Assembly (NCBI RefSeq): GCF_038396755.1
Contig: NZ_CP149822.1
Location: 2,666,001-2,730,000, forward strand
Reading direction: 5' to 3'
DNA length: 64,000 nt
From: Chitinophaga pollutisoli
GTDB taxonomy: Bacteria; Bacteroidota; Bacteroidia; Chitinophagales; Chitinophagaceae
In this document: positions 45,294-54,799 of the stretch, in pieces
Layout: each line of letters starts with the position of its first letter
Position numbering within the stretch: position 1 is the stretch's first letter
Notes under the pieces: generated by a model
What the model was told of the DNA's origin: nothing
Seen by the model: the letters and a program-made list of their open reading frames with translations, nothing else
Database searches by the model: none
Made by a program: the position numbers and the translations under genes

Positions 45294-46019
45294 TTATAAC
45301 CTTACATACGTGGCCAGCTGGATCACGTTGTTGGTAACCCGGAAAGTGTTTTGACCGTTGAAGCGCATCGTGTAATGGTGAAGGTATCCCGCTTCCAGGT
45401 CGAATTTGGAGCTGAAGCGGTAACCAATGGCGCCATAAGCGCGGTTCTGGTCGAAAGCGTGGCTGTTCGCATACTCGGTGTTGGCGAAATTGATGAAGAT
45501 TTCGTTTTGCACCGCGCCGAAGAACCCTTGCTTAAAGCCGGCTTCCCCGCTGAAAGGGAGCAGTCCTCGGACGAAATACCGCACGCGGTGCGATACATTG
45601 CTTTCCACTTTCTCCGGTTCGTAGCCGTTCAGGGCTTGCACTACGGGAATGAACCGCTGCTCCACGCGAACGCGGTGCTGGAACGGCATGAACTTCCCGA
45701 TGTTGTGGGTCACGATGAGCTGCTCCCAGATACGGTGCTCGGAGAACATGCTCCCAAAGGTACGGTTGCCGACGTTGGCGTAACCCGCCGTGAGAATGAT
45801 GTTCTTCCGGGCGTGAAAGTTAATGCCGGGCCGCACGATGTACGTTTGCAGCGATTCCCAGTTGTCGGAGCTGCGCAGCTGCCCGTCGAAATGGACGCTG
45901 AACTTGCTGTCCGGTATGCGGAAAGTGGAAAAATTGGCAAACCAGCCGCTGAATTGGCTTTGTGCCATTACGGAGGCGCTTTGGATGAAGAGCGCGCACA
46001 ATAGAATTGATCTGATCAT
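45294..46019 (-). CDS. DUF2490 family outer-membrane-like protein (copy 2)
   Basis: A 241-aa paralogue of the neighbouring gene with the same layout: signal peptide (ends VMAQ), GWFANFSTFRIPDSKFSVHF, RPGINFHARKNIILTAGYAN, RVEQRF, RYFVRGLLPFSGE, EAGYLHHYTMRF and a C-terminal aromatic end. The two share order of motifs but differ along their length, so the duplication is old. It is divergent from the YheT-like hydrolase. Confidence 0.85.
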   Translation of the reverse strand: MIRSILLCALFIQSASVMAQSQFSGWFANFSTFRIPDSKFSVHFDGQLRSSDNWESLQTYIVRPGINFHARKNIILTAGYANVGNRTFGSMFSEHRIWEQLIVTHNIGKFMPFQHRVRVEQRFIPVVQALNGYEPEKVESNVSHRVRYFVRGLLPFSGEAGFKQGFFGAVQNEIFINFANTEYANSHAFDQNRAYGAIGYRFSSKFDLEAGYLHHYTMRFNGQNTFRVTNNVIQLATYVRL

Positions 46020-46085
46020 ATCTTCAAAAATAACACATGATCATCCCCCCACCAACCCATCAATAGCCGTTTGTCCGTTAAATCT

Positions 46086-46093
46086 TACCTTTG
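46086..46093 (+). promoter_or_regulatory. -7 promoter element of the YheT-like gene
   Basis: TACCTTTG matches TAnnTTTG, 12 bp before the ATG at 46106. Confidence 0.6.
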
Positions 46094-46105
46094 CCGTATT
46101 AAATA

Positions 46106-47074
46106 ATGATGAATATGCCGGTATTGACCGCTACAGATTACGCTGCCCCTTTCCTGCTGAGCAACCGGCATCTGAACACGGTATTTCCGACACTGTTCCG
46201 CCGCATTGCCCCCGCGCTGTACCAGCGCGAACGGATTTCCACGCCCGATAACGACTTCCTCGACCTGGATTTCAGCCGTACCGGCAGCCGCAGCGCCGTG
46301 ATTATCCTCCACGGGCTGGAAGGCAATTCCACCCGCGTATATGTAACCGGGATGGTGCATATTTTCAACGACAGCGGCTTCGATACCGTTTCTATGAACT
46401 TCAGGGGCTGCAGCGGGGAAAGCAATAAAGCCCTCCGTTTTTACCACAGCGGCGAAACGGGCGACCTCCAAACCGTCATCAACCACATCTCCCCTTATTA
46501 CGACCACATCCACCTGATTGGTTTTTCGCTGGGTGGGAATGTGATGTTGAAATATGTCGGCGAGAAGGGCCCCTCCATCCCCAAAAACATCAAATCCGCC
46601 GTCGCGATCTCCGTACCGGTAGACCTGCTTGATAGCTCCACCGAACTGGAAAAGCGCCACAACAGCCTGTACCGCATGCGCTTCATCCGCTCCCTCGGCG
46701 AAAAATTAACCGAGAAATCCAAAGCCTATCCCAACGATATTTCCCTGGACGGTTTCTCCGCCATCCGTACCTTCCGGGAATTCGACGACCGCTACACCGC
46801 GCCCCTGCACGGTTTCCGGGATGCGGAAGACTACTGGCGGCAATCCAGTTCCGCGTTCTACCTGCAAGGCATTTCCATCCCCACGCTGCTCATCAATGCC
46901 CTCGACGATCCCTTCCTCGGGAAAGGCTGCTATCCCTTCGACGCGGCGTCAGCCAACCCGAACTTTCATCTGGAAACGCCCGGAAACGGCGGCCACGTGG
47001 GTTTCGTCACTTTTTCGGAAAAATATTACTGGTCCGAAAAACGCGCCTGGCAATTCATCCAACACCACCGGTGA
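46106..47074 (+). CDS. Alpha/beta hydrolase, YheT family
   Basis: A 322-aa cytoplasmic alpha/beta hydrolase of the YheT type. The N-terminus has HLNTVFPTLFRR, the oxyanion region is VIILHGLEGNS, and the nucleophile elbow is GFSLGGN with Ser. The acid region is NALDDPFL, and the catalytic histidine is in NGGHVGF. The family acts on esters, with the physiological substrate unknown. The start includes MMNMP, so the exact ATG is uncertain by up to three codons. Confidence 0.93.
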   Translation: MMNMPVLTATDYAAPFLLSNRHLNTVFPTLFRRIAPALYQRERISTPDNDFLDLDFSRTGSRSAVIILHGLEGNSTRVYVTGMVHIFNDSGFDTVSMNFRGCSGESNKALRFYHSGETGDLQTVINHISPYYDHIHLIGFSLGGNVMLKYVGEKGPSIPKNIKSAVAISVPVDLLDSSTELEKRHNSLYRMRFIRSLGEKLTEKSKAYPNDISLDGFSAIRTFREFDDRYTAPLHGFRDAEDYWRQSSSAFYLQGISIPTLLINALDDPFLGKGCYPFDAASANPNFHLETPGNGGHVGFVTFSEKYYWSEKRAWQFIQHHR

Positions 47075-47107
47075 TCGCGGAAACGAAAGATGCTGTAGCT
47101 TTATAGT

Positions 47108-48007
47108 ATGGAAAGGATACAGTCCCTCGAAGAATTCTACCATGCGAAGCAGATTCCCCTTCCGGAAGGCATGAACCGGGAGCTGGGACATTTCAACGTT
47201 TTCAACTCCTCCGACTACATCGGCAAAGACGTTCCGATGCCTTACAGCCGTAAGGATTTTTATAAAGTCGCGTTCGTGAGCGGCCGCAACCGTTATTTCT
47301 TCGCCGACAAAACGATGGATGTGGACCGGTTCGGCCTCTTCTTCGCCAACCCGCAGGTGCCGTACCAATGCGAGCACCTCGACGAGCGGCAGGCGGGCTT
47401 TTTCTGTATTTTCACGGAGGCGTTCTTCCACGGGCATTCGTCCCTGAAACTGAGCGATTTTCCTCTTTTCCGCCCCGGCGGCACGCCCTTGATCTGCCTT
47501 CCCGAAGCGCAGGTGCAGCCGGTTATCGACCTTTTCCAGAAAATGATCGCCGAGCTGCATTCCGATTACGCGTATAAAAGCGATCTGCTGCGCAACTACG
47601 CGATGGAACTGATCCACCTGGGCATGAAGCTGCAGCCTTCCGCCGCACCCCATTTACCCACCAACGCGGCCACACGGATCTCTTCGCTGTTTTCCGATCT
47701 CCTGGAGCGGCAATTCCCCATCGAATCGCCGCGGCAACAGGTGAACCTGCGCACGGCTTTCGATTTCGCGGCGCAGCTGTCCATCCACGTCAACCACCTC
47801 AACAAAGCGTTGAAAGACGCGACGGGCAAATCCACTTCGGACCACATTGCCGACCGGGTGCTCCAGGAAGCCAAGGCCCTGCTGAAGCACACCAATTGGA
47901 ATGTTTCCGAAATAGGCTACAGTCTTGGGTTCCAGGAACCCGCCCACTTCAATAATTTCTTCAAGAAAAAAACGCAGCTGACTCCCCGCACTTTCCGTAC
48001 CGCCTGA
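47108..48007 (+). CDS. AraC-family transcriptional regulator
   Basis: A 299-aa regulator with an N-terminal cupin-like sensing domain and a C-terminal HTH pair. The first HTH lies in FDFAAQLSIHVNHLNKALKD and the second in NVSEIGYSLGFQEPAHFNNF, the typical AraC signature. It follows the YheT-like gene by 33 bp. Its targets are not evident, and no ligand can be named. Confidence 0.93.
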   Translation: MERIQSLEEFYHAKQIPLPEGMNRELGHFNVFNSSDYIGKDVPMPYSRKDFYKVAFVSGRNRYFFADKTMDVDRFGLFFANPQVPYQCEHLDERQAGFFCIFTEAFFHGHSSLKLSDFPLFRPGGTPLICLPEAQVQPVIDLFQKMIAELHSDYAYKSDLLRNYAMELIHLGMKLQPSAAPHLPTNAATRISSLFSDLLERQFPIESPRQQVNLRTAFDFAAQLSIHVNHLNKALKDATGKSTSDHIADRVLQEAKALLKHTNWNVSEIGYSLGFQEPAHFNNFFKKKTQLTPRTFRTA

Positions 48008-48010
48008 TGG

Positions 48011-49420
48011 TCAGGACGGATTTTTCCTGAACACGGCGGTATCCGTGGCCAGTACCGGCATGCGGTAGCCACCTGTATCTATGTTCGCGTCCGGCAGGGC
48101 TTTGCGGAGTTGCTCCACGCCCGCGGCGGTAACGCCCGTGCCGTACAGGAAAACTTCCTGCAAGGCCGCTTGATTGCGGAGATAACCCAGCCCTTTATCG
48201 GTGATTTTGGTGCCGGTGAGGTTGAGGTATTTTAGTTGTTTGGCGTTGGAAAGATATTGCAGGCCCTGGTCGGTAACGCCCGTGTATTCGAGCTGGAGTC
48301 TTGTGAGGGCGGGAAGTGTCGCGACAACCTGTAATCCGCTGTCGCTCATGGCGGAGCCGGCGAGGTTGAGCCAGACGATATGTTTGCCCAGCGGCTGCAG
48401 CAGTGGCGCATCCGCGTTGCCGAAGCCGGAAGCATTTACGGCGCTGACCATCACAAATCCGCTGTTGGCGGCCACGGGCATCACTTTCATGCCTGTTCTC
48501 ACGAGTGCGTTGACGGCTTCGGTGGAAGGATCGGCGGTTTCCGTAAGCGGCATGTATGGATGGGTACCGTCGCCGGAGGGTTTCATGCCTTCGAAAGCCA
48601 GCTGTATGCGCGGGGATTTCGTCAATTCGCGGACGGTCGCGGAATCCGGGGCGCCCTGCTGGATCCACCAATAGAGGATTTCCAGGTCGAGCGGGGTGAG
48701 TTGCGGTTTGCCTTTGGGCGGCATGCGGTGATCGTCGGATTCAGGAAGGATAAGGCGTTTGTAAAGTTCGCTCATTTCGGGGATGCTGTCTTTCAGCACT
48801 GGCCCGTTTTCTCCCCCTTCGCGGATATGCGCCATGCCGTCGAGGCGGAGGCCGCCTTTCAGTTTTTGCTCGTTATGGCAGGAATAACATTTTTGCTCGA
48901 GGATGGGCTGAACGAGGTGTTCATATACTTTGGCGTCGTCGATGTTTTTGTAGGCCGCGGCGGCGGGGGCCTGATTCTTCCCAAATGGCCAGGCTGCCGT
49001 CAGGTAATCTTCGCCGTGGGTGAGGTTGCCGCCGTAATGTCCCGCTACCGAAAGCGCCAGGATCATGAGGGCGGACACCGGCAACCAGGATTTGCGGAAC
49101 AGGTTGTATTTACGGAAAACACACAACAGGATGGAAAGCACCGCCACGGCAATGCCCATCCACATATGCAGGTTCAAAGCGGCTTCGTCGTAACCGCCCG
49201 ACAGCGACAGCAGGTATCCCGCCACGCAAGCCGCCACGGCGGAGATCGCGCCGAATAGCAAGGTAGGTAATACCGCCGCGCCCAGTACGGCGAGCTGCCG
49301 GAAGCGGCTCAGCCATTCGAGGACGAATGCGATGATCAGAATACCGATCGGCAGGTGAACGAGTAAGGGATGGAACCGGCCGATAAACAGTCCCCATCCG
49401 CCTTGCAACAAAATCATCAT
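48011..49420 (-). CDS. Membrane cytochrome-domain protein with leucine-rich repeats
   Basis: A 469-aa protein. Four hydrophobic segments at the N-terminus resemble a DUF2231-like membrane domain (FHPLLVHLPIGILIIAFVLE). A Planctomycete-type c-cytochrome domain follows, with one haem motif (CYSCH, then KLKGGLRLDG and DDHRMPPKGKPQL). The C-terminal third is leucine-rich repeats (LNLAGSAMSDSGLQVVATL, LQLEYTGVTDQGLQYL, LNLTGTKITDKGLGYL). The start at 49420 overlaps the stop of the previous gene by ATGA. It is the last gene of the coupled operon and probably serves electron transfer across the inner membrane; this is inferred. Confidence 0.88.
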   Translation of the reverse strand: MMILLQGGWGLFIGRFHPLLVHLPIGILIIAFVLEWLSRFRQLAVLGAAVLPTLLFGAISAVAACVAGYLLSLSGGYDEAALNLHMWMGIAVAVLSILLCVFRKYNLFRKSWLPVSALMILALSVAGHYGGNLTHGEDYLTAAWPFGKNQAPAAAAYKNIDDAKVYEHLVQPILEQKCYSCHNEQKLKGGLRLDGMAHIREGGENGPVLKDSIPEMSELYKRLILPESDDHRMPPKGKPQLTPLDLEILYWWIQQGAPDSATVRELTKSPRIQLAFEGMKPSGDGTHPYMPLTETADPSTEAVNALVRTGMKVMPVAANSGFVMVSAVNASGFGNADAPLLQPLGKHIVWLNLAGSAMSDSGLQVVATLPALTRLQLEYTGVTDQGLQYLSNAKQLKYLNLTGTKITDKGLGYLRNQAALQEVFLYGTGVTAAGVEQLRKALPDANIDTGGYRMPVLATDTAVFRKNPS

Positions 49421-50346
49421 GCGCCGTAACGTGCTTTTAAAAGATCTTTCATATGTACATTGATGGCCCATTGGTCGGCCAGGGGTTGCCGGGTATAAGG
49501 TAATGTTGGCATGTAATCCGCCGGCCCGAATTCGGTGAGCACGGTCATCACTTCACCTTTGGCGCGTTTCATTTTCGCCACTTCATCCCACCAGGCGAAG
49601 TGCGCTTTCACGGCGTGGTCCCATTCCGGCGCGCGGGGATCGTTGACCTGCGGTCCTTCGGGGTGGCCGATCCTGGCATGGATGTGGCCGGTGCGCTGGA
49701 GCGCGAGGGTAACGGTTTCCTTTTGGTCTGCCAGGAAGGATTCATGCACGTTGCACCAGTGCGAGATGTCCAGCGTTAGCCGCAAATCCGGTTTGGCTTC
49801 GATGAATTTCCGGGTGATATGCGCGGCGAACATCATGCGCGCGCGGTGGGTTTCGTGGTATACTGGTACGCCCGACGACCTCGCGATGCGCGTGGTGATA
49901 TCGATCAGCAGGTTATTCTGCAATTCGGTATAATAATCCCTGCCGGAATGGCAATTCACATACAGGGGCTTCTTCCGCCGGTTGCCTGTGGCGGCCAGCA
50001 GCGTGGCTTCGAATGATTTTGCATGTTCGGAGAACTCGTTGCTGCCCCCGGATGCCAGGAACCCTACTTCCAGCCCGTACTTTTCCACCGCGTCGAAGAT
50101 TTCCTTTTGCGCTTCGGGTGATCCGGGCCACCACACTTCAATACCGTCGTAGCCTGCTTCTTTGGCTTCTTTGCAGAGAGCGTCGCGGTTGCCGGGGAAG
50201 CCCCAGTCGGTAGCCAGCACTACCAGTTTAAAACCTGCCTGCGCGGCCGGCATATTCGCCACCGCCGGGAGTTGCGACAATAAAGTACCCGCGCCCAGGG
50301 CGGCGGTGCGCTGGAGAAAATTCCTCCGGTTGATCGTTTGTTGCAT
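49417..50346 (-). CDS. Sugar phosphate isomerase/epimerase, Tat-exported
   Basis: A 309-aa TIM-barrel protein of the AP-endonuclease-2/xylose-isomerase-like superfamily. The N-terminus carries a twin-arginine signal (INRRNFLQRTAALGAGTLL), so it is exported folded. Pieces such as GYDGIEVWWPGSPE, VYHETHRARMMFA, LRLTLDISHWCN and HIHARIGHPEGPQV carry metal-ligand-type Glu, Asp and His. The substrate is probably a sugar derivative. It is the third gene of the operon, overlapping the downstream cytochrome/LRR gene by 4 bp. Confidence 0.92.
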   Translation of the reverse strand: MQQTINRRNFLQRTAALGAGTLLSQLPAVANMPAAQAGFKLVVLATDWGFPGNRDALCKEAKEAGYDGIEVWWPGSPEAQKEIFDAVEKYGLEVGFLASGGSNEFSEHAKSFEATLLAATGNRRKKPLYVNCHSGRDYYTELQNNLLIDITTRIARSSGVPVYHETHRARMMFAAHITRKFIEAKPDLRLTLDISHWCNVHESFLADQKETVTLALQRTGHIHARIGHPEGPQVNDPRAPEWDHAVKAHFAWWDEVAKMKRAKGEVMTVLTEFGPADYMPTLPYTRQPLADQWAINVHMKDLLKARYGA

Positions 50347-50349
50347 GAA

Positions 50350-51843
50350 CTATCCTAAAATTTCCTGAATAACATGACCATGTACATCGGTCAGCCGGAA
50401 CGGCCGCCCCTGGAACTGGTAGGTCATTTTTTCGTGATCGAATCCCAATTGTTGCAAAATGGTGGCGTGCACATCGTGTACGGCAACCTGTCCTTTTACG
50501 GCGCTGAACCCGATTTCGTCGGTTTCGCCCCAGCTGCCGCCGCGCTTTACGCCAGCGCCGGCCATCCACATGGTAAACGCGTCCACGTGGTGGTCGCGGC
50601 CCATGTAAGGCATGTCTTTGCCGTCGCGGTTTTCCTGCATGGGCGTACGGCCGAATTCGCCGCCCCACACCACGAGCGTTTCATCGAGCAGCCCGCGTTG
50701 CTTCAGATCGAGCAACAGCGCGCTGATCGGCTTGTCGATCTCGCGGCATTTATTGCGCATGCCGTAGTTTACCGCCGTGGCTTCGTCGGTACCGTGCGCA
50801 TCCCATCCCCAGTCGAACAGCTGCACAAAACGGACGCCTTTTTCCACGAGCTTCCGGGCCAGCAGGCAATTGTTAGCGAATGATTCCTTGCCCGGCTCGG
50901 TGCCGTATAATTCGTGGATGTATTGCGGTTCATTATTAATATCCATCACGCCCGGCACGGATATCTGCATCTTGTACGCCAGTTCGTATTGCGATATGCG
51001 CGACAGGATCTCAGGGTCTTGGAAAGCTTCATATTCCAGCCGGTTCACTTCGTTGATCGCCTGGATGCCCTGGTACCGCAGGTCACGGTTCAAGCCTTCG
51101 GGATCGCTGAGATAGAGGACAGGCTCGCCTTTCGACCGGCATTGCACGCCCTGGTATACAGAAGGCAGAAACCCGCTCCCCCAGACGCTCTTGCCCGCAT
51201 CCGGCGTTTTCCCGCCAGACGTCAGCACTACGAAGCCGGGCAGGTTGCTGTTCTCGGATCCCAGCCCCCACGTTACCCACGATCCGATGCTCGGCCGCCC
51301 GAGACGCGCGCTGCCGGTGTGCATGAATAATTGTGCGGGACCGTGGTTGAACTGATCGGTTTGCACCGCTTTCAGGAAGCTTACATCATCGACCCGCTCG
51401 GCGAAGTGCGGCATATAATCCGACACCCAGGCGCGGCTTTCGCCGTGTTGCTTGAACACCGCCTGCGGACCCAGCATGCGCGGCACGCCGCGGATGAAGG
51501 CGAACTTCTTGCCTTCGAGGATGGATTGCGGGCAGAGCTGGTTATGCAGTTTCTCCAGTTCCGGTTTATAGTCGAACATTTCCAGTTGCGAGGGCGCGCC
51601 GGCCATATGCAGGTAAATCACGCTCTTAGCCCTGGCGGGGAAGTGCGGCGCTCGGGGCTCCAGCGGGTTGAGGCTTTGCACCGGCGCGGTGGACGACCCG
51701 GAAAACAGGTTGCAACCGCCGAGTAGGGAACCCAGCGCCGTGGCGCCGAGGCCCGTCACGCAGTCGTTGAGAAAGTGGCGGCGGGAGAAAAACCGGGCGG
51801 CCCGGTCGTTGGCTTCTTGAATTATTTTTTCTGCCATGATCAT
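50350..51843 (-). CDS. DUF1501 family protein, Tat-exported
   Basis: A 497-aa protein of the DUF1501 family, distantly related to alkaline-phosphatase/sulphatase-fold enzymes. The twin-arginine signal is FFSRRHFLNDCVTGLGAT. Conserved pieces include KSVIYLHMAGAPSQLEMFDY, VRFVQLFDWGWDAHG, LVVWGGEFGRTPM and GRDHHVDAFTMW. The start overlaps the stop of the previous gene by one base (TGATG), so translation is coupled; a later start at 51837 is also possible. Partner of the DUF1549/DUF1553 gene, as in Planctomycetes. No activity is proven. Confidence 0.92.
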   Translation of the reverse strand: MIMAEKIIQEANDRAARFFSRRHFLNDCVTGLGATALGSLLGGCNLFSGSSTAPVQSLNPLEPRAPHFPARAKSVIYLHMAGAPSQLEMFDYKPELEKLHNQLCPQSILEGKKFAFIRGVPRMLGPQAVFKQHGESRAWVSDYMPHFAERVDDVSFLKAVQTDQFNHGPAQLFMHTGSARLGRPSIGSWVTWGLGSENSNLPGFVVLTSGGKTPDAGKSVWGSGFLPSVYQGVQCRSKGEPVLYLSDPEGLNRDLRYQGIQAINEVNRLEYEAFQDPEILSRISQYELAYKMQISVPGVMDINNEPQYIHELYGTEPGKESFANNCLLARKLVEKGVRFVQLFDWGWDAHGTDEATAVNYGMRNKCREIDKPISALLLDLKQRGLLDETLVVWGGEFGRTPMQENRDGKDMPYMGRDHHVDAFTMWMAGAGVKRGGSWGETDEIGFSAVKGQVAVHDVHATILQQLGFDHEKMTYQFQGRPFRLTDVHGHVIQEILG

Positions 51844-54545
51844 CAGGATTTGGTCAGGAACTCGTCCAGGTTCATTAATGCATTGGCGACTACGGTGAGT
51901 GCGGCCAGGTGTGCTTTTTCGGCGTCCGGTACCGCGCGCATATTGAAAGCGTCGGCGGCGGCGGGGTCTTTTTTGTATTGTTGCAGGGCCTGATTGTAGA
52001 GCTTTTCAAGCACCGCGGTTTTAGCGTCGGTGATATCCTTGCTCATGGCTAGTTTGTAACCCCGTTTGATGCAGGCTTTCGCATCCTTGCCCCCGTCTTT
52101 CTGCATCTGCTGCGCCAGCGTGCGCGCCGCTTCGAGGTACACGGGGTCGTTGAGCGTTACCAGCGCCTGCAATGGCGTATTGGTACGGATGCGGCGCTGG
52201 AGGCACACCTCCCGGCTGCTGCCGTCGAAAGTAATGGATGAAGGATAAGGGCTCGTCCGTTTCAGGAACGTATAAACACCGCGACGGTGCTGGTCGCCAT
52301 TCTCAGACGTTTTCCATACGTCGCCGGAATACACGGTCATCCACACGCCATCCGGCTGCAAGGGCATCACTGCCGCGCCGCCCATATTCAGGTTGAGCAG
52401 CCCGCTGACAGCGAGCGCCTGGTCGCGCACCTGTTCCGCCGACAGCCGGAAACGGGGCCCGTGCGCCAGCAGGCGGTTGGCCGGATCTTTTTCCTGTAAC
52501 TCCGGCGTGCTCTTCGAATCGCGGCGGTACGCGGCCGACAGTACGATTTCGCGCAGCATCGCCTTCACACTCCATTTATGTTTATGTACGAACTGATAAG
52601 CAAGGTAATCCAGCAGCTCAGGATGTGATGGGGCAAAACCCTGCGTCCCGAAATCCTCCAGCGTTTCCACGAGCCCTATACCAAAGAGCTGCTCCCATAA
52701 CCGGTTGACCATCACACGGCCGGTGAGCGGGTTCTCCGGCGCCATGAGCCATTGCGCGAGACCCAGCCTGTTGGCTGGCGCGCCTTTCGGGAAAGCGTTC
52801 AGGGAAGCGGGTGTGCCCGGCTGCACCCGGTCGCCATGCACCAGCCAGTTGCCCCGCTCGAAAATCCAGGTCGGGCGGTGCAGGTCGGGATGGTTTTCCA
52901 CCATCACCGGCATATCCGGCGGGTAAGCGGCCACCAGGTCATGGAATCGCTGCTGCATCTCCCGGTAACCGGCCTGTCCTTTACCCGGCAGGCTATGCCG
53001 GAACGCCATCCATTCCACGTTGGCGACGGATTGCGTCGGCTTCAGCGAAGGGTTGCGGAAGATGAAGTACAGGTCGTGCCGGCCTTCGAGCGGGCGTAAC
53101 GTGACGGGCAAAACGATATTCCCCTCTTTGAGCGCAACGTTGGCGATAGCAGGGCCTTTCAGGCTGTCGGCCCGGATTTCCAGGCTGCCGCCCGGCCCGC
53201 CCCAGTAGCGGAGGAACAGGTAGTCGGCGCCATTGAGCGGAACATTTTTCATGCGGGCACTGCCGCCGTGGCGGATGCTCATCCACTTGGTATCAGCGAG
53301 TTCCCCGTTGATGTATTGATCGGCGTCGTGGGCATGGACTTTCGGCTCGAGGTAGCGGAGGAAATCCTTCGTGCCCTGCAGTTCGGCGTCGTTGCCGAAT
53401 TGTTTCACCCAATGGGCAACAGCGTCTATTTCCTTGCGCTGCAGGGAGTCGTAGAACCGCAGTTTGGGATGTTCGCCCTGGGTGTCTTCGTCCCGGGTAT
53501 TGTTGAGGAAGGCCATGAATTTATAGTAGTCCTCGAAGCGGAAGGGGTCGTATGGGTGGCTGTGGCATTGCACGCAGGCGATGGTAGTGCCCTGCCAAAC
53601 TTCCATGGTGGTGTTAACACGGTCGATGACGGCGGCGGTGCGGAATTCCTCGTCTTGCGTGCCGCCTTCGTCGTTGCTCATGGTGTTGCGGTGGAAGGCG
53701 GTGGCGATGAGTTGATCGTCGGTGGGTGAAGGGAGGAGGTCTCCGGCGAGCTGTTCGATGGTGAAAGTATCGAAGGGCATGTCGGCGTTAAAGGCTTTGA
53801 TGACCCAGTCGCGGTACCGCCAGAAATCGCGGCGGGTATCCTTCTCATAGCCTTTGCTGTCTGCGTAGCGGGCGAGGTCGAGCCACATGGAGGCCCATTT
53901 TTCGCCGAATTGCGGGGAAGCGAGGAGGGAATCCACCATCCGGGCGTAGGTGGCTTCGCTGAAGTTGGCGGAGAAGGCGGCGGCGCGGGCTTCTGAGGGC
54001 GGGATGCCGGTGATATCGAGGGAGAGCCTGCGCAGGAGGGTTTGGGGATCTGCCTGCGGGGCGGGCGTAAGATTTTCGGCTTCGAGTTTTTCGTTGATGA
54101 ACTGGTCAACGGAGGCATTGGCGGCGGGGGCTTTGGGGGCAACGTAGGCCCAGTGTTCGCCCCATTCGGCACCTTGTTCGACCCAGCGGGTGAGGATATC
54201 GATTTCTTCACCGGAGAGCTTGTTGGCCTTGAGGGGCATGCGCTCCTTGGGATCGTTGGTGTGGAGGCGGCGGATGAATTCGGAAGCACTGGCGTCGCCG
54301 GGGATGATGGCGGGTTTGCCGCTTTTGGTGATGCCGAGGGCTTCTTCGCGGAATAGCACGCTGAAACCTCCGCTTTGCTTCACACCGCCGTGGCAGCTGA
54401 TGCAATGCTTGTTAAGAATAGGCTTTACTTCGGTACTGAAATCCACCTTTTTACCGGAGCCGCACCCTCCGAGCCAGGCGGCGACGAAGGGGATAAGGGC
54501 CAGGCCGGCGGGAATCCAGCGTCTGGAGCGAATGGTCATTGTCAT
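51843..54545 (-). CDS. DUF1549/DUF1553 protein with Planctomycete-type cytochrome domain, lipoprotein
   Basis: A roughly 900-aa exported protein. A signal with lipobox LGGC is followed by a PSC1 cytochrome domain with one haem motif (ILNKHCISCHGGVKQSGGFS). Next comes DUF1549 (WASMWLDLARYADSKGYEKD, TRRDFWRYRDWVIKAFN, ACVQCHSHPYDPF, with a second CVQCH). A concanavalin-like insert lies in the middle, and DUF1553 (GRVMVNRLWEQLFGIGLVET, VLSAAYRRDSKS) ends the protein. The ATG at 54545 is chosen; 54566 and 54539 are alternatives. It is the first gene of the operon. Related sets are abundant in Planctomycetes and associated with polysaccharide use, but no activity is established. Confidence 0.92.
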   Translation of the reverse strand: MTMTIRSRRWIPAGLALIPFVAAWLGGCGSGKKVDFSTEVKPILNKHCISCHGGVKQSGGFSVLFREEALGITKSGKPAIIPGDASASEFIRRLHTNDPKERMPLKANKLSGEEIDILTRWVEQGAEWGEHWAYVAPKAPAANASVDQFINEKLEAENLTPAPQADPQTLLRRLSLDITGIPPSEARAAAFSANFSEATYARMVDSLLASPQFGEKWASMWLDLARYADSKGYEKDTRRDFWRYRDWVIKAFNADMPFDTFTIEQLAGDLLPSPTDDQLIATAFHRNTMSNDEGGTQDEEFRTAAVIDRVNTTMEVWQGTTIACVQCHSHPYDPFRFEDYYKFMAFLNNTRDEDTQGEHPKLRFYDSLQRKEIDAVAHWVKQFGNDAELQGTKDFLRYLEPKVHAHDADQYINGELADTKWMSIRHGGSARMKNVPLNGADYLFLRYWGGPGGSLEIRADSLKGPAIANVALKEGNIVLPVTLRPLEGRHDLYFIFRNPSLKPTQSVANVEWMAFRHSLPGKGQAGYREMQQRFHDLVAAYPPDMPVMVENHPDLHRPTWIFERGNWLVHGDRVQPGTPASLNAFPKGAPANRLGLAQWLMAPENPLTGRVMVNRLWEQLFGIGLVETLEDFGTQGFAPSHPELLDYLAYQFVHKHKWSVKAMLREIVLSAAYRRDSKSTPELQEKDPANRLLAHGPRFRLSAEQVRDQALAVSGLLNLNMGGAAVMPLQPDGVWMTVYSGDVWKTSENGDQHRRGVYTFLKRTSPYPSSITFDGSSREVCLQRRIRTNTPLQALVTLNDPVYLEAARTLAQQMQKDGGKDAKACIKRGYKLAMSKDITDAKTAVLEKLYNQALQQYKKDPAAADAFNMRAVPDAEKAHLAALTVVANALMNLDEFLTKS

Positions 54546-54741
54546 GATGAATGGCCGTGGAAACATTTTTTTGATGAACGAATGTGACGTGTAGACGCAA
54601 ATTTATAACGCGGGAACCCTGGTTTTACCTGGGCTTCTGCTAATATCATACAAATCCTTGCTAAAATCCTTTATATTAAGTGTACTTCGTACCCAATCTA
54701 CAAAAACGCGCTACAATCTGCAAGTTGAGTTTACAAACGGC

Positions 54742-54769
54742 AAAAAAAGAAGGGTGAAAGAATTCACCC
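54742..54769 (-). terminator. Minus-strand terminator after a cryptic small ORF
   Basis: A perfect 7-bp stem GGGTGAA (54752-54758) with TTCACCC (54763-54769), followed on the minus strand by a T-rich run. It lies 30 bp beyond the stop of the open frame at 54800, implying a transcript no standard gene call explains. Confidence 0.65.
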
Positions 54770-54799
54770 TCCGGTATATGCATACATTAGACATGAGAC

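Noticed and set aside
54600..54740. Promoter search before the DUF1549 operon
   Set aside because: No TAnnTTTG match on the minus strand at a sensible distance was seen, so no promoter is reported.
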